Assembly (NCBI RefSeq): GCF_001425305.1
Contig: NZ_LMEE01000003.1
Span: forward strand, 310,001 to 374,000
Direction: 5' to 3'
Length of the DNA: 64,000 nt
From: Phenylobacterium sp. Root1290
GTDB lineage: Bacteria; Pseudomonadota; Alphaproteobacteria; Caulobacterales; Caulobacteraceae
Position numbers and translations under genes: made by a program. Numbering within the stretch: position 1 is the stretch's first letter; each line of letters opens with the position of its first letter. The notes under the pieces are model-generated. The model was not told the origin of the DNA and searched no databases. It saw nothing but the letters and a program-made list of their open reading frames with translations. This document shows, piece by piece, positions 1-9,283 of this stretch.

Positions 1-137
1 CATAATTTTCCTCGTCCGTGGTTAGAGTGTCTTCACGCAAGTATCTTACCGAAGTTATCTGATGATATGGCGCGTGAGGTCGCTGGTATGGACTTTGCTC
101 GTAAACGCCCGATCAACATCTGGTGCACGGGACTGAG

Positions 138-1598
138 ATGACTGCGCAAGAAAAGCTGCGGGCGGCCGAACAAACAAAGCCGTTGGTCGTTGACCTGGAC
201 GGCACGCTGATCCGCTCTGATCTGCTGATCGAGACCGCGTTCACGGAGCTGGGCGCGCGTCCGCAGACGGTCTTCGAGCTGTTGGGCGCCTTGCTGAAAG
301 GCAAGGCGGCCCTGAAGCATCGCCTGGCCGACGCCAGCAAGTTCGACGCCTCGATGCTGCCCTATGACGACGCGGTCCTGGCCTGCATCAAGCAGGCGAA
401 GGCCGAAGGCCGCCTGGTCTATCTCGCCTCCGCCAGCAACGAGGCCCTGGTCGGCGCCGTCGCCGAGGAACTGGGTCTGTTCGACGGCTGGTTCGGCTCG
501 AGCGAGGACCGCAACCTTTCGGGCAAGGCCAAGGCCGACAAGCTGGTCACCGCCTTCGGCGAGCAGGGCTTCGACTACATCGGCAACGACAAGGCCGACC
601 TGGAGGTCTGGAGCCGCGCGGACAAGGCGATCTGCATCCGGACGTCGCCGGCGGTGCTGGCGGCGCTCGCCAAGCGCGACCGGCCGATCCAGCAGCTCGA
701 GAGCGACAAGCCGACCCTGAAGACCTGGATCAAGCTCATCCGGGTCCACCAATGGGCGAAGAACAGTCTCGTCTTCGTGCCGCTGCTGACCTCGCTCAGC
801 TTCAACCTGGAGATGGTCGGGCTTTCGATCCTGGCGGCCATCGCATACTCGCTGTGCGCCTCCAGCATCTACGTGCTCAACGATCTGGTGGACCTGCCGG
901 CGGATCGCGGCCACCCGACCAAGCGCAATCGGCCGCTCGCCAACGGGTCTATCCCGCTGATGCAGGCGATGCTGGTCATGCCGGTCCTGCTCGCGGCGGG
1001 GCTTGGGATCGCCGCGATGATCTCGCTGCCGTTCCTGGGCGTGGTCGTGGCCTATCTGGCGATGACGACGGCCTATTCGTTCTTCCTGAAGCGCAAGCTG
1101 ATGCTCGACGCGGTGACGCTGGCGCTGCTCTACACCATGCGGGTGATCGGCGGGGCGGTGGCGATCTCGGTCGATGTCTCGTTCTGGCTGCTTGCCTTCT
1201 CACTCTTCATCTTCACGTCGCTCGCCCTGCTGAAGCGCTACATCGAGCTGACGACCCGACTGGATAACGGCCTCGCCGACCCGTCGAACCGCAACTACAA
1301 GATCGCCGACGCCGACGTGGTGATGGCGATTTCGGCGGCCGCGGGCCTGAACGCCACCACGGTTCTGACGCTCTATCTGCACTCAGCGCACCTGCCGTCC
1401 GAGTACCAACGGCCCGAGGCGTTGTGGGCGCTGTTCCCGTTGCTGCTCTATTGGATCGGCCGCGCGCTGGTGCTCGCACACCGCCGCTTCATCGACGACG
1501 ACCCGATCGTCTTCGCGATCCGTGACCGCGTGAGCCGCTACACTGTCGTCGCCATGGTGGTTGTCGTCGCCGTCGCCCGCTTCGCCCCGGCCGCCTGA
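138..1598 (+). CDS. HAD-UbiA fusion; decaprenyl-phosphate phosphoribosyltransferase-like prenyltransferase
   Basis: The N-terminal ~190 residues look like a HAD phosphatase domain (DLDGT near residues 19-23). The rest is a polytopic UbiA-type prenyltransferase with the Asp-rich NDLVDLPAD motif near residue 248, followed by HPTKRNRP, which resembles the mycobacterial DPPR synthase (Rv3806c) branch. That branch transfers phosphoribose onto polyprenyl phosphate, the first step to polyprenyl-phospho-arabinose. An in-frame GTG at 123 is possible, but the ATG at 138 has GGGA five bases upstream and is preferred. It is followed after 8 bp by a GT87-type gene, suggesting an operon. Substrate is inferred from family; the HAD domain may dephosphorylate the product. 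Confidence 0.8.
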   Translation: MTAQEKLRAAEQTKPLVVDLDGTLIRSDLLIETAFTELGARPQTVFELLGALLKGKAALKHRLADASKFDASMLPYDDAVLACIKQAKAEGRLVYLASASNEALVGAVAEELGLFDGWFGSSEDRNLSGKAKADKLVTAFGEQGFDYIGNDKADLEVWSRADKAICIRTSPAVLAALAKRDRPIQQLESDKPTLKTWIKLIRVHQWAKNSLVFVPLLTSLSFNLEMVGLSILAAIAYSLCASSIYVLNDLVDLPADRGHPTKRNRPLANGSIPLMQAMLVMPVLLAAGLGIAAMISLPFLGVVVAYLAMTTAYSFFLKRKLMLDAVTLALLYTMRVIGGAVAISVDVSFWLLAFSLFIFTSLALLKRYIELTTRLDNGLADPSNRNYKIADADVVMAISAAAGLNATTVLTLYLHSAHLPSEYQRPEALWALFPLLLYWIGRALVLAHRRFIDDDPIVFAIRDRVSRYTVVAMVVVVAVARFAPAA

Positions 1599-1606
1599 CC
1601 CGGACT

Positions 1607-2899
1607 ATGGACCACAGTTTCGATCTGCGCTCGTTGGGCGCCAGCGTACAAGTTCTACAGATCGTCGCGATCCTGATCGCGGCCGGGATCATCGTCGCCG
1701 CGTCGCGCCGGATCTCCGGGCTTCCCCTCATCGCGCTGAGCGCGGTCCTCACCGCCCCGCTGGCCGTGGGCGTTTTCCTGATCTCGGACCCGGTCAAGGC
1801 GTTCGAGGATTTTCTGGACGCCTACTGGCGCGCTGGCCGGCTGGTGCTCGACGGACCTCAGCAACTGCGTCCGATGTTCGAGTGGGGGGTGGACGGCTTC
1901 GTCAACCTGCCGATCGTCGCCTTCCTGTTCGCGCCGCTGGGCGTTTTGCAGCCGAAGCTGGCGGCGGGGGTCTTCTTCGTCGTCGGCGTGCTGGCGCTGA
2001 TTGCGACCTGGATCGTTCTGGTGCGCGCCTTTCGCCTGTCGAGCCGCGACGCCGGCCTGGCGTTGCTGGCGATCGGCTCATTCGGGCCGCTGCACTACAG
2101 CCTGAAGGAGGGGAACACCTCCCATCTGCTGATCCTGCCCCTGGTCGTAGGGATTGCTCTGCTGCGCGCGCGCCGCGACCTGCTGGCCGGGATGCTCTTC
2201 GGCGCGGCGGCGGTCATCAAGCTGCCGCTTCTGCTGATCGGGATCTACTTCCTGCTGCGTGGGCGCTTCTATGTCGTGGCAGGCGGACTAGCCGTCGTTG
2301 TCGCCGCGGTGGCGGCGTCGCTGGCCGTGTTCGGTTGGGACATGCACGTCCTCTGGTATGAGAACTGTATCAGGCCCTTCACAGACAGCCCGATGGCCGC
2401 CTTCAATGTGCAGTCCGTCGAGGCGACGTTCTCCAAGCTGACGCTGGGCGTCGAGGGGCTCCATGACTGGACGGTGCAACGACTGAGCTGGCCCGCAGCG
2501 ATCTCGGCCCAGCTGATCAATCTCGCGCTGATGGCTGCGGTCGCGATCGTCATCTGGCGCGGACGCCACAATAACAGCCCTCTCATGATCGAGGGCGAGC
2601 TCATGGCGATCATCGTGCTGGCCTGCCTGCGCAGTCCGCTGTCCTGGAGCCACTACTATGTCTGGCTGGTCCTGCCGGGCGTCTTCATGCTGGCGCGGGC
2701 GAGCGATGGTCAGATCCGCGGCCGGGGACTGTTCGTACTGGCGGCGGGGTGGCTGCTCGCCGCGCCTGCCGTCTTCATGTACGACGTCCGCGATTGGGGC
2801 TACGTCGCGGTGTTGGGCAACCTGCACCTGCTTGCCGGCGCGATGATCCTGTTGGCGCTCCTGGTCAAGTGGCGGGCGCGAGCGCCCCGGACGGCCTGA
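1607..2899 (+). CDS. GT87-family (DUF2029) polytopic glycosyltransferase
   Basis: A 430-residue protein with roughly ten hydrophobic segments and the layout of DUF2029/GT87 enzymes, which include mycobacterial PimE and transfer sugars from polyprenyl-phosphate donors at the periplasmic face. The segment SLKEGNTSHLL followed by an internal helix and VIKLPLLL is typical of the family. It starts 8 bp after the UbiA-type gene and has little independent ribosome site, so translational coupling is likely. Its last 35 bases overlap the 3' end of the oppositely oriented GT87 gene. Acceptor and donor sugar cannot be read from sequence. Confidence 0.75.
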   Translation: MDHSFDLRSLGASVQVLQIVAILIAAGIIVAASRRISGLPLIALSAVLTAPLAVGVFLISDPVKAFEDFLDAYWRAGRLVLDGPQQLRPMFEWGVDGFVNLPIVAFLFAPLGVLQPKLAAGVFFVVGVLALIATWIVLVRAFRLSSRDAGLALLAIGSFGPLHYSLKEGNTSHLLILPLVVGIALLRARRDLLAGMLFGAAAVIKLPLLLIGIYFLLRGRFYVVAGGLAVVVAAVAASLAVFGWDMHVLWYENCIRPFTDSPMAAFNVQSVEATFSKLTLGVEGLHDWTVQRLSWPAAISAQLINLALMAAVAIVIWRGRHNNSPLMIEGELMAIIVLACLRSPLSWSHYYVWLVLPGVFMLARASDGQIRGRGLFVLAAGWLLAAPAVFMYDVRDWGYVAVLGNLHLLAGAMILLALLVKWRARAPRTA

Positions 2900-4190
2900 A
2901 CGAGACGCCGTCGCTGCGCAGACAGTGCAGCAGGACCAGCATGATCAACCCGCCGAACAGGATGGGCGACTGCAGGAAGTTGAACGGCGTCGCCGCCAGC
3001 TGATTGACCAGCGCTATGTTCTGGCTGACCAGCACGTACGCCACCGCCAAAGCGGCCAGCGCGGGCGGGCTGTTGGCCGCGCGCAGCAGCAGTACGGCGA
3101 AGATCGCGAAGGTGATCCCGTAGTGGTGCTCCCAGGCGATCGGCGAGGCGATGGTCGCGCTGAGCGCCATGGCGCAGAAGTCCAGCATTCGGCCTTCGTC
3201 TTCGCTCGCCTTGCGGCGGTGGAACAGCGCCAGGCCCAGGATCAGCGCGGAGGTCAGGCTGGTGCCGATCTTCACGAACGGCGTCGGCGGCGGGAAATGG
3301 TCTCCGCGCCATTCGAGGTTGTTGTAGGCGACGGGGTCGCTGAGGCTCATCAGCCGGTTCAGAAGGCCGTTGAACGATTGGTTGGGGTAGAAGGCCTCCC
3401 CGCGGTCGGCTAGCACGCCCAGCACGCGGATGTAGTGCAGGAAGTCGTCAAACCCGAACACCCAGAAGGAGGCGAGCAGGCCAGCGGCCCCGGCGAAGCC
3501 TAGCGTCAGGGCGAAGCGCCACTCGCCGCGGAACGCGGCCCAGAGCAGGAACAGGCTGAACTGTGGCTTCAGCAGGCTGGCCGCCGCGATCAGCAGGGCC
3601 GGCGCGATGCGCAGGCCTCTCGACCAGCCCAGCAGCGCGAGGGCGAACAGGCCGTCGATCCAGAGCTGAACCTGGCCCAGGTGGAGGCCGTAGGTCATCG
3701 GCCAGAACAGCATGCCGAGCAGGGCGACCAGGCCGAGGCGGGCGGCGAATTCAACCCAGCGACGAGGACCCGTGGCTTCACCGCCGCCGGCCGCGAGCAG
3801 GCGCTCAGCGCACAGGAAGCTCAGCAGCAGGAAGCCGATCGAGACCAGGTCGAAGTACAGGAACGGACGGCCGCCGGGCGGCTGCATCGGTCCCATCATG
3901 ATGAACACCGCGGTCGGCGGGTACTGGTACTTGATCCCCTTGTCGAAGGTCTCGGCGTAGATGTCCCGCCCCGGGGATTTGTCCCAGGAATCGAAGGCGT
4001 TCCAAAGCGGCCCCCAGCTGTCGTCGTTGAAGTCGAACGATAGGACGACATGCGCCATCTGCAGGACGGTGCGGGCGTCGTGAGGCGGAGCGACCTCAAG
4101 CAGCAGGGCCACGGCCAAAGTCATGACGACGGCGACGCAGAGCGCGGCCAGGATCCACATGCGGGAACCAGGCGGAGACAGCTTTAGCAA
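2865..4190 (-). CDS. GT87-family (DUF2029) polytopic glycosyltransferase
   Basis: A 441-residue integral membrane protein, again GT87/DUF2029-like: an N-terminal signal-anchor helix, a periplasmic loop with YQYPPTAVF near residue 90, then LGQVQLWIDG and LLKPQFSLFLLW segments that match the family pattern of a short polar motif before a K-P helix. The start codon lies only 3 bp downstream of the stop-side end of the neighbouring 571-residue membrane protein gene, so the two form one minus-strand unit. It converges on and overlaps the other GT87 gene. Two GT87 proteins beside a DPPR-synthase-like enzyme suggest a lipid-linked sugar pathway. Confidence 0.72.
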   Translation of the reverse strand: MLKLSPPGSRMWILAALCVAVVMTLAVALLLEVAPPHDARTVLQMAHVVLSFDFNDDSWGPLWNAFDSWDKSPGRDIYAETFDKGIKYQYPPTAVFIMMGPMQPPGGRPFLYFDLVSIGFLLLSFLCAERLLAAGGGEATGPRRWVEFAARLGLVALLGMLFWPMTYGLHLGQVQLWIDGLFALALLGWSRGLRIAPALLIAAASLLKPQFSLFLLWAAFRGEWRFALTLGFAGAAGLLASFWVFGFDDFLHYIRVLGVLADRGEAFYPNQSFNGLLNRLMSLSDPVAYNNLEWRGDHFPPPTPFVKIGTSLTSALILGLALFHRRKASEDEGRMLDFCAMALSATIASPIAWEHHYGITFAIFAVLLLRAANSPPALAALAVAYVLVSQNIALVNQLAATPFNFLQSPILFGGLIMLVLLHCLRSDGVSFRPSGALAPAT

Positions 4191-4193
4191 GGT

Positions 4194-5909
4194 TTAGCTC
4201 CTGCCGGTCGCGGCGGGTGAACAGACGCCCCCTAGATCGATCACTGAATATCGCTGGTTTGTAAAGATCACCCTTCCGACGGCCGGATCGCGCGCCAAGT
4301 CCTCGCGGGTCTCGATCAGGTAGTCGGCGCCGTGAGCGCAGGCATAGGCGGTCTTTTCGGCCGAGGTCTTCAGTGCGGCGACCTCGTCCATGCGCGCGCG
4401 CCACTCCGCGTGGTAGTCGGGCCGCCACATCACCGCCGCGCCCCGCTTCCAGTCGACCCATAGGCGTCGCTGGCTGAGCAGCTGCAGTTCGGACAGCTCG
4501 ATCGCCGGCAGTGGTCGGGCCGAGGGGATCGAGAGGATCAGCGCCTCGCGCGGCGTGTGGCTTCGCAGCCAATCGGCGAGGTTGCGCTGGACAGCCAGGG
4601 TCTCAAGCCAGGGATCCTGCTGGGCCTGACGCCGCTGCACAGCCGCTTGGCCGACCAGCAGCAGGCCGGCAAGCGCCAGTACGAAGGCTGGTCTGAGCGA
4701 AGGCGCGCCGAAGCCGAACATGCTTCGCAGCCTGGCCGGCGCCCGGTCCCAGAGGCCGCAGACGAGCAGCGCGCTGAGGGCGAGAACCACCAACTTGCCG
4801 CCGATGATCAGGCAGGCGGCGCCTGCCAGAGCCGTTAGCCGGCGCAGGACCGGCGCCGGGCCAAGGATCTCGCGGGCGAAGACGCAGGCGCTCGCCACCA
4901 GAGCGATCAGCTGCAGGAAGCCGTCGGCGCGCAGCAGGTGCAGGTTCAGCAGGGTGTGCGAGCTGCTGAGCCACGGCAGCACGACCCCGAACCCGAACAC
5001 CAGCAGATAGCCGACAAATGTCGCGGCGAGCAGGCGGCGCGGCTCGCCCAGTTGCGCCAGCGCGACCGCACCCATGAGGATCGTCGCCGCGAGGATCAGG
5101 ATGTCGCGACGAGACGAGGCGTCGATGAAGAAGTGATAGGGCCAGTAGCTGCGCAGGAAGCCCGCATAGTCGAAGGCCGGCTCGGCCATGGTGGTGTTCT
5201 GCAAGATCCAGAACAGCACCGGCGCGGCGAGCACGAGCGCCAGGAGGAGTCCGATGGCCCAGCTGCGGGCGAAAGCCGCGAGCCCGATCCTGGGGTTGCT
5301 CAGGCGGGCATGGGCGAGCGTCGCCAGCAGCAGGGCGACGCCGTTCCAGATGGCGACGAAGGCGTTGGTTGCGAAGACCAGGCCGTTCAGGCCGATCGCC
5401 CAGGCCATGCGGCCGCGCGCCAGCAGCGTGAGGCTCGCGAACAGCAGGGGCCAGGCCAGGCTGGTGTGGCTGAGGCTGGTCAGCAGCAGGTCCTGTCCGC
5501 CGACGCCGGTGTAGTCATAGGCGAGAGCTGAACCGGTGAAGATCGCCACCGCCAGCGTCCTGTGCAGCGGCCGCAGTCCGAACGCCGCCAGCATCGAGAG
5601 CAGCGACCAGAAGGTCAGGAAGCGGACGATCGCGTGGAGCGCGGCGAAGACGTCCGGCTCGGCCGCCCGCTCGCCGAACAGCGCGACCAGGAACCAGACC
5701 CCGGACGTGTAGGCCGTCAGGCTTTGATAGAAGGCGTCATCCCGAAACTGCGGCCAATCATAAGCGCGCTGGATGATCGGGATGTGGAAGACGTTGTTGT
5801 CCGCGCCGTAGAGAAACGGATGGCCGACAAGGCTGACGAAGGTGAAGAAAAGCGCCAGCAACACCGCGCGCGCGGGGCCGTCGGATCTTGCTGCTGTCTG
5901 CCCCCACAT
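4194..5909 (-). CDS. Large polytopic membrane protein, putative GT-C-type glycosyltransferase
   Basis: A 571-residue protein with about eleven hydrophobic segments and a soluble C-terminal region of ~130 residues. The first periplasmic loop holds an acidic pair (GADNNVFHIPII near residue 35), a placement common in GT-C enzymes where an Asp acts as base. The C-terminal part has sugar-transferase-neighbour features (PREALILSIPS, ADYLIETREDL) but no motif I can assign firmly. It is the first gene of the minus-strand pair with the GT87 protein. Membership of GT-C is inferred from topology and neighbours; it could instead be a general lipid or polysaccharide membrane protein. Confidence 0.55.
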   Translation of the reverse strand: MWGQTAARSDGPARAVLLALFFTFVSLVGHPFLYGADNNVFHIPIIQRAYDWPQFRDDAFYQSLTAYTSGVWFLVALFGERAAEPDVFAALHAIVRFLTFWSLLSMLAAFGLRPLHRTLAVAIFTGSALAYDYTGVGGQDLLLTSLSHTSLAWPLLFASLTLLARGRMAWAIGLNGLVFATNAFVAIWNGVALLLATLAHARLSNPRIGLAAFARSWAIGLLLALVLAAPVLFWILQNTTMAEPAFDYAGFLRSYWPYHFFIDASSRRDILILAATILMGAVALAQLGEPRRLLAATFVGYLLVFGFGVVLPWLSSSHTLLNLHLLRADGFLQLIALVASACVFAREILGPAPVLRRLTALAGAACLIIGGKLVVLALSALLVCGLWDRAPARLRSMFGFGAPSLRPAFVLALAGLLLVGQAAVQRRQAQQDPWLETLAVQRNLADWLRSHTPREALILSIPSARPLPAIELSELQLLSQRRLWVDWKRGAAVMWRPDYHAEWRARMDEVAALKTSAEKTAYACAHGADYLIETREDLARDPAVGRVIFTNQRYSVIDLGGVCSPAATGRS

Positions 5910-6055
5910 ACCAGGTTCTCTAGACGCCCTTGGCGGTTCGCCGCAACCTCGCGCGGTCGAACAGGCGCCTTTCTGGCTGATCCGCCTCGCGTGGGGGCGA
6001 GAGGGAAAGAGCTGCGAGCGCGATGCTCACAGCGAACGACGAGAAGACGGCAAGC

Positions 6056-6082
6056 AGGCCCCGCGGGCGCGCCGCGGGGCCT
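6056..6082 (-). terminator. Hairpin terminator after the HU gene
   Basis: A perfect 11-bp stem (AGGCCCCGCGG with its complement) closes a 5-base GCGCG loop immediately downstream of the HU stop. On the minus strand the stem is followed by a pyrimidine-rich stretch rather than a clean T-run, so efficiency is uncertain. Confidence 0.65.
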
Positions 6083-6090
6083 GAATGGCT

Positions 6091-6366
6091 TTAGCCCGAG
6101 ACGGAGTCCTTCAGCGCCTTGGCGGCCGAGAAGGCGACCTTCTTGCTGGCGGCGATCTCGATCGCAGCGCCGGTGGCCGGGTTGCGGCCGGTGCGGGCCG
6201 GCTTGTCCTGCACCTTGAACTTGCCGAAGCCGGGAAGGTTGACCTCTTGGCCCAGCACCAGGGCTTCACGCACCGCGGCGAGCAGAGTGTCGATGGCTTC
6301 TTTGGCCTGGGTCTTGGTGAGGGCGCCGTCGGCGGCGATCCGTTCGGCGAGGTCGGTGGTGTTCAT
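6091..6366 (-). CDS. HU-family DNA-binding protein
   Basis: A 91-residue nucleoid protein that bends and compacts DNA as a dimer. The family signature is visible: GFGKFKVQ followed by the beta-arm RTGRNPATG, whose Pro intercalates into DNA, then the KKVAFSAAKALKD C-terminal helix. The frame is open to an ATG at 6429, but the ATG at 6366 gives the normal HU length and has GGAG ten bases upstream, so it is chosen. A strong hairpin follows the stop. Confidence 0.93.
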   Translation of the reverse strand: MNTTDLAERIAADGALTKTQAKEAIDTLLAAVREALVLGQEVNLPGFGKFKVQDKPARTGRNPATGAAIEIAASKKVAFSAAKALKDSVSG

Positions 6367-6527
6367 CTGCGAGTGGCTCCAAATGGAATCAGAGTGCGAA
6401 AGGTCGGCGGCGAAGGACTTGATGTCCATGGGGATTGATCCGTGTCGGAATTTCGGCTGTCCAGCGTTTCCTGTGCGCTTCCGGTCGGTGGATCGACCCG
6501 CAAGGACCCGCCCGTGAACTCACGGAC

Positions 6528-9269
6528 CTAGAAGCGGGCGCTCAGCGTCACGCCGCTGCGGCGGCCTGGGCCGCGGGCGCTGGCGGAAAATCCGTAGCTC
6601 TCTCCGATGAAACCGGCGTCGACGATGTAGCCCGTATCGAGGGCGTTGCGCAGGAAGCCGGTCAGGGTCCAGCCGCTCGGGTGCGTAAAGGACACGGTCA
6701 GGTCGAGCAGGCCATAGGCGCCCTGGCGCTCGTCCTGGACGACGTCCGGCGCGAGGCCCCTTGAGAGGCCCGGCACGTCGTTGTCGTCGGAAAAGAAAAT
6801 CTCGGACTGCCAGGTAAAGGACGGCCGGAACGCCAGGGTCCCGCCGGCGACGCCGCGAGACAGGTCCAACCGGATCGAGGCCTTGTGGTCAGGGGCGAGG
6901 CGAAAGTGATTGCCCTTCATCGCCCCCGCCGCCAGCCGCGCGCGATTGTAGCCGTAGGTCGCCACCGCCACGGCGCCCGGCGCCAGGTCGAGGCGCGCCT
7001 CCAGTTCGCCGCCGGCCGCGCGCGCCTCGCCGGCGTTGACCGTGCGCAGCAGCCCGCCCTCGAACCGGGTGGTCTGGAAGTCCTCGTAGGCATAGGCGTA
7101 GAGCGCGCTGTCCAGGCGCAGCCGGCCGCCGGCGAGCTCGGCCTTCGCGCCCATTTCGAGGGAGTCGACCGTCTCGGCGGGCGCGCGCCCGAACCGGGCG
7201 GGGCCATAGGGAGCGCTTGGCGCGCCGGCTACCAGCACGGTCGGCCGGCGACCGCGCGCATAGGAAGCGTAGAGGCTGATCTCCGGCGTCGGGCTGTGGC
7301 GCGCCACCAGCCGCCAGCTCCAGCCGGAGTCCTCAAGGTCTTCGGAAACTCTCGTCCCGCCCTGGGCCGTGGGGTGAAAGATCAGCCCATAGGGCGGCGC
7401 GCCGCCGGGGGCGTCCCCGGCCAGTTGCGCGAGCAAGCGGCGGCGCGGCTCGCCGGTCGCCGTCAGGGCGGCCAGCAGCGTGCCGAGCGTCGAGGCGCCT
7501 TCCGGATTTGAGGGGGCGACGCCGCTGGTCTTGTCGTCGCGGCTGAACCTCAGACCGGCCGAAAGCTCCCAGGCAGGCGCGGGGCGGAAGCTGACGTCGG
7601 CGAAGATGTCGAAGGAGCGCGTGCGGCTGAAATTCTGATTGATCTCAAGATAGCCTGGCTTGAGGCGGCCAGCGATTGCGGCGGCCTGAGCGGGGTCGAT
7701 CGCGGCGCCGCGGCCGGCGGCCAGCGCCTGCACTTGTCCGGCGACGAAGGCCGGGGAAGTCAGGGCCGCGAGCGACGGCGCGGGATCGGTCAGGCCGCCA
7801 GCGATCCGCGCGAGCAGCAGGCGCTCATCGACGACGATCGGCACTCGCTGGGTGCCGTGCTCGGCGAAGGCGTTGAACCCCACGAAGGCGCGCCAGCGCC
7901 GCCCGGCGTCGTACTCGATCCGCGCCTCAAGATTGGTTTCGGTTCCGCGGGTCTGTTCCAGCAGACGCACCACAGGCAGCGACATGCCGTCCGCGTCCTG
8001 TCGTTCGTCGGCCGCGAACCGCCGGCTGGACAGGAGGCCCGCGAGCCGCCAGCCGTCGCCCAGGTCCAGCCGTGTGAGGGCCGTGGCCGAGGCCAACTCG
8101 CGGTCCAGACCGAGCCGATGCTCGACCCCGTGCTGGTCGGGCGCCGAAAGGGCCGCGCCGGTGCGACGCCCAAGGTCGCCGATCGGAGCGCCGGTCTGGG
8201 GATCGGTCGGCGTGTAGGTCAGCGACTTCATGCCCGCGCCGGTCGGCTGATTGCGCTCGTAGTTCAGGAGAACGTCGGCGTTGATGCGGTCTCCAGGCTC
8301 CAGGTGCAGCGAGATTCTGGCCGCATCGGTGGCGATCGACTGCTGGGCCGTCCCGCCCAGAAGGTTGGCGACCATGCCGTCCCGCCGACGGCTCACGCCG
8401 GCGATGCGCAGGGCGGCGATGTCACCCAATGGAACGTTCAGCGCCGCGTCGAACGACGCCAGGTCGTGGTCGCCAGCGGTGAGCGCGGCGTGGCCGCTGG
8501 CCACACCCAGACGGGCCTTGCGCTGGATGACGTTGATCGCGCCGGTCATGGCGCTGCGGCCGTACAGCGTCGATTGCGGGCCCTTGGCCACCTCGATGCG
8601 CTCGACGTCGAAGAGCTCGAAGTAGGCGCCGCGCTCCTTTGAGGCCGGCGCGCCGTCCTGGAACACCGACAGACGCGGCTCGCGAGTGGCGTCGCCCGAG
8701 GCCTGGGTGATCCCCCGCATCGAAAAGCCGGCGGTGGCGGGGGAGGCGGCCGCCACGCTGAGGCCGGGCGCCAGCCGCGACACCTCGTCCATGCCCGACA
8801 GGCCGAGGGCTTCCAGCTCCCGACCAGAGATGCGCGTCAGGGCGATGGGCGTCTGGATCGCCAGGCCTTCCCGCCGCTCGGCGGTGACGACCAGTTCGGC
8901 CACCGGCAGCGGCTCGGCCTCCGGCCTTGGTTCGGGACGCTGGATCCCAGGCGCATCGGCGGCTGGCTGGATCATCATTACCCCGCGCGGCCCGACGACG
9001 GCCGTCAGCCCCGATCCGGCCAGCAATCGCGACAGCGCCTGGTTCTGATCGAATGCGCCGCGGACTTCCGGCGCCCGTTTGCCGGTCAGCAGTCGGGGAC
9101 TTGCGATCACCTGGGCGCCGCTGGCCAGGCTGTAGGCCGCGAGCCCTGCGGAAAGCGGTCCGGCCGGGATGGCGTAGTGACGAACCTCGGCCGCCATGGC
9201 CGTCCCGCTCCAACCGGCGAGGAGGGCCGCAACGGCGCCAGCGCAGGCGATGTGGGACCAGCTCGACAT
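6528..9269 (-). CDS. TonB-dependent receptor with N-terminal STN signalling domain
   Basis: A 913-residue outer-membrane receptor. After a signal peptide ending near AMAA, residues ~30-100 form a secretin/TonB N-terminal (STN) domain, the part that talks to a FecR-type anti-sigma factor. A TonB-box-like ELVVTA precedes the plug (RIEVAKGPQSTLYGR near residue 235), and the beta-barrel ends in Phe, as expected for Bam-dependent insertion. It lies 14 bp downstream of the FecR gene in a FecI-FecR-receptor order on the minus strand, so it is probably both transporter and sensor of the unit. The ligand is not identifiable; a siderophore or other chelate is usual for FecA-type receptors. Confidence 0.92.
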   Translation of the reverse strand: MSSWSHIACAGAVAALLAGWSGTAMAAEVRHYAIPAGPLSAGLAAYSLASGAQVIASPRLLTGKRAPEVRGAFDQNQALSRLLAGSGLTAVVGPRGVMMIQPAADAPGIQRPEPRPEAEPLPVAELVVTAERREGLAIQTPIALTRISGRELEALGLSGMDEVSRLAPGLSVAAASPATAGFSMRGITQASGDATREPRLSVFQDGAPASKERGAYFELFDVERIEVAKGPQSTLYGRSAMTGAINVIQRKARLGVASGHAALTAGDHDLASFDAALNVPLGDIAALRIAGVSRRRDGMVANLLGGTAQQSIATDAARISLHLEPGDRINADVLLNYERNQPTGAGMKSLTYTPTDPQTGAPIGDLGRRTGAALSAPDQHGVEHRLGLDRELASATALTRLDLGDGWRLAGLLSSRRFAADERQDADGMSLPVVRLLEQTRGTETNLEARIEYDAGRRWRAFVGFNAFAEHGTQRVPIVVDERLLLARIAGGLTDPAPSLAALTSPAFVAGQVQALAAGRGAAIDPAQAAAIAGRLKPGYLEINQNFSRTRSFDIFADVSFRPAPAWELSAGLRFSRDDKTSGVAPSNPEGASTLGTLLAALTATGEPRRRLLAQLAGDAPGGAPPYGLIFHPTAQGGTRVSEDLEDSGWSWRLVARHSPTPEISLYASYARGRRPTVLVAGAPSAPYGPARFGRAPAETVDSLEMGAKAELAGGRLRLDSALYAYAYEDFQTTRFEGGLLRTVNAGEARAAGGELEARLDLAPGAVAVATYGYNRARLAAGAMKGNHFRLAPDHKASIRLDLSRGVAGGTLAFRPSFTWQSEIFFSDDNDVPGLSRGLAPDVVQDERQGAYGLLDLTVSFTHPSGWTLTGFLRNALDTGYIVDAGFIGESYGFSASARGPGRRSGVTLSARF

Positions 9270-9283
9270 CGCCAGGCCTCAGG

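Noticed and set aside
1-137. A gene or promoter at the left edge
   Set aside because: The sequence is more AT-rich than the rest and may hold upstream control elements, but no codon pattern, clear -35/-10 pair or partial protein could be supported.
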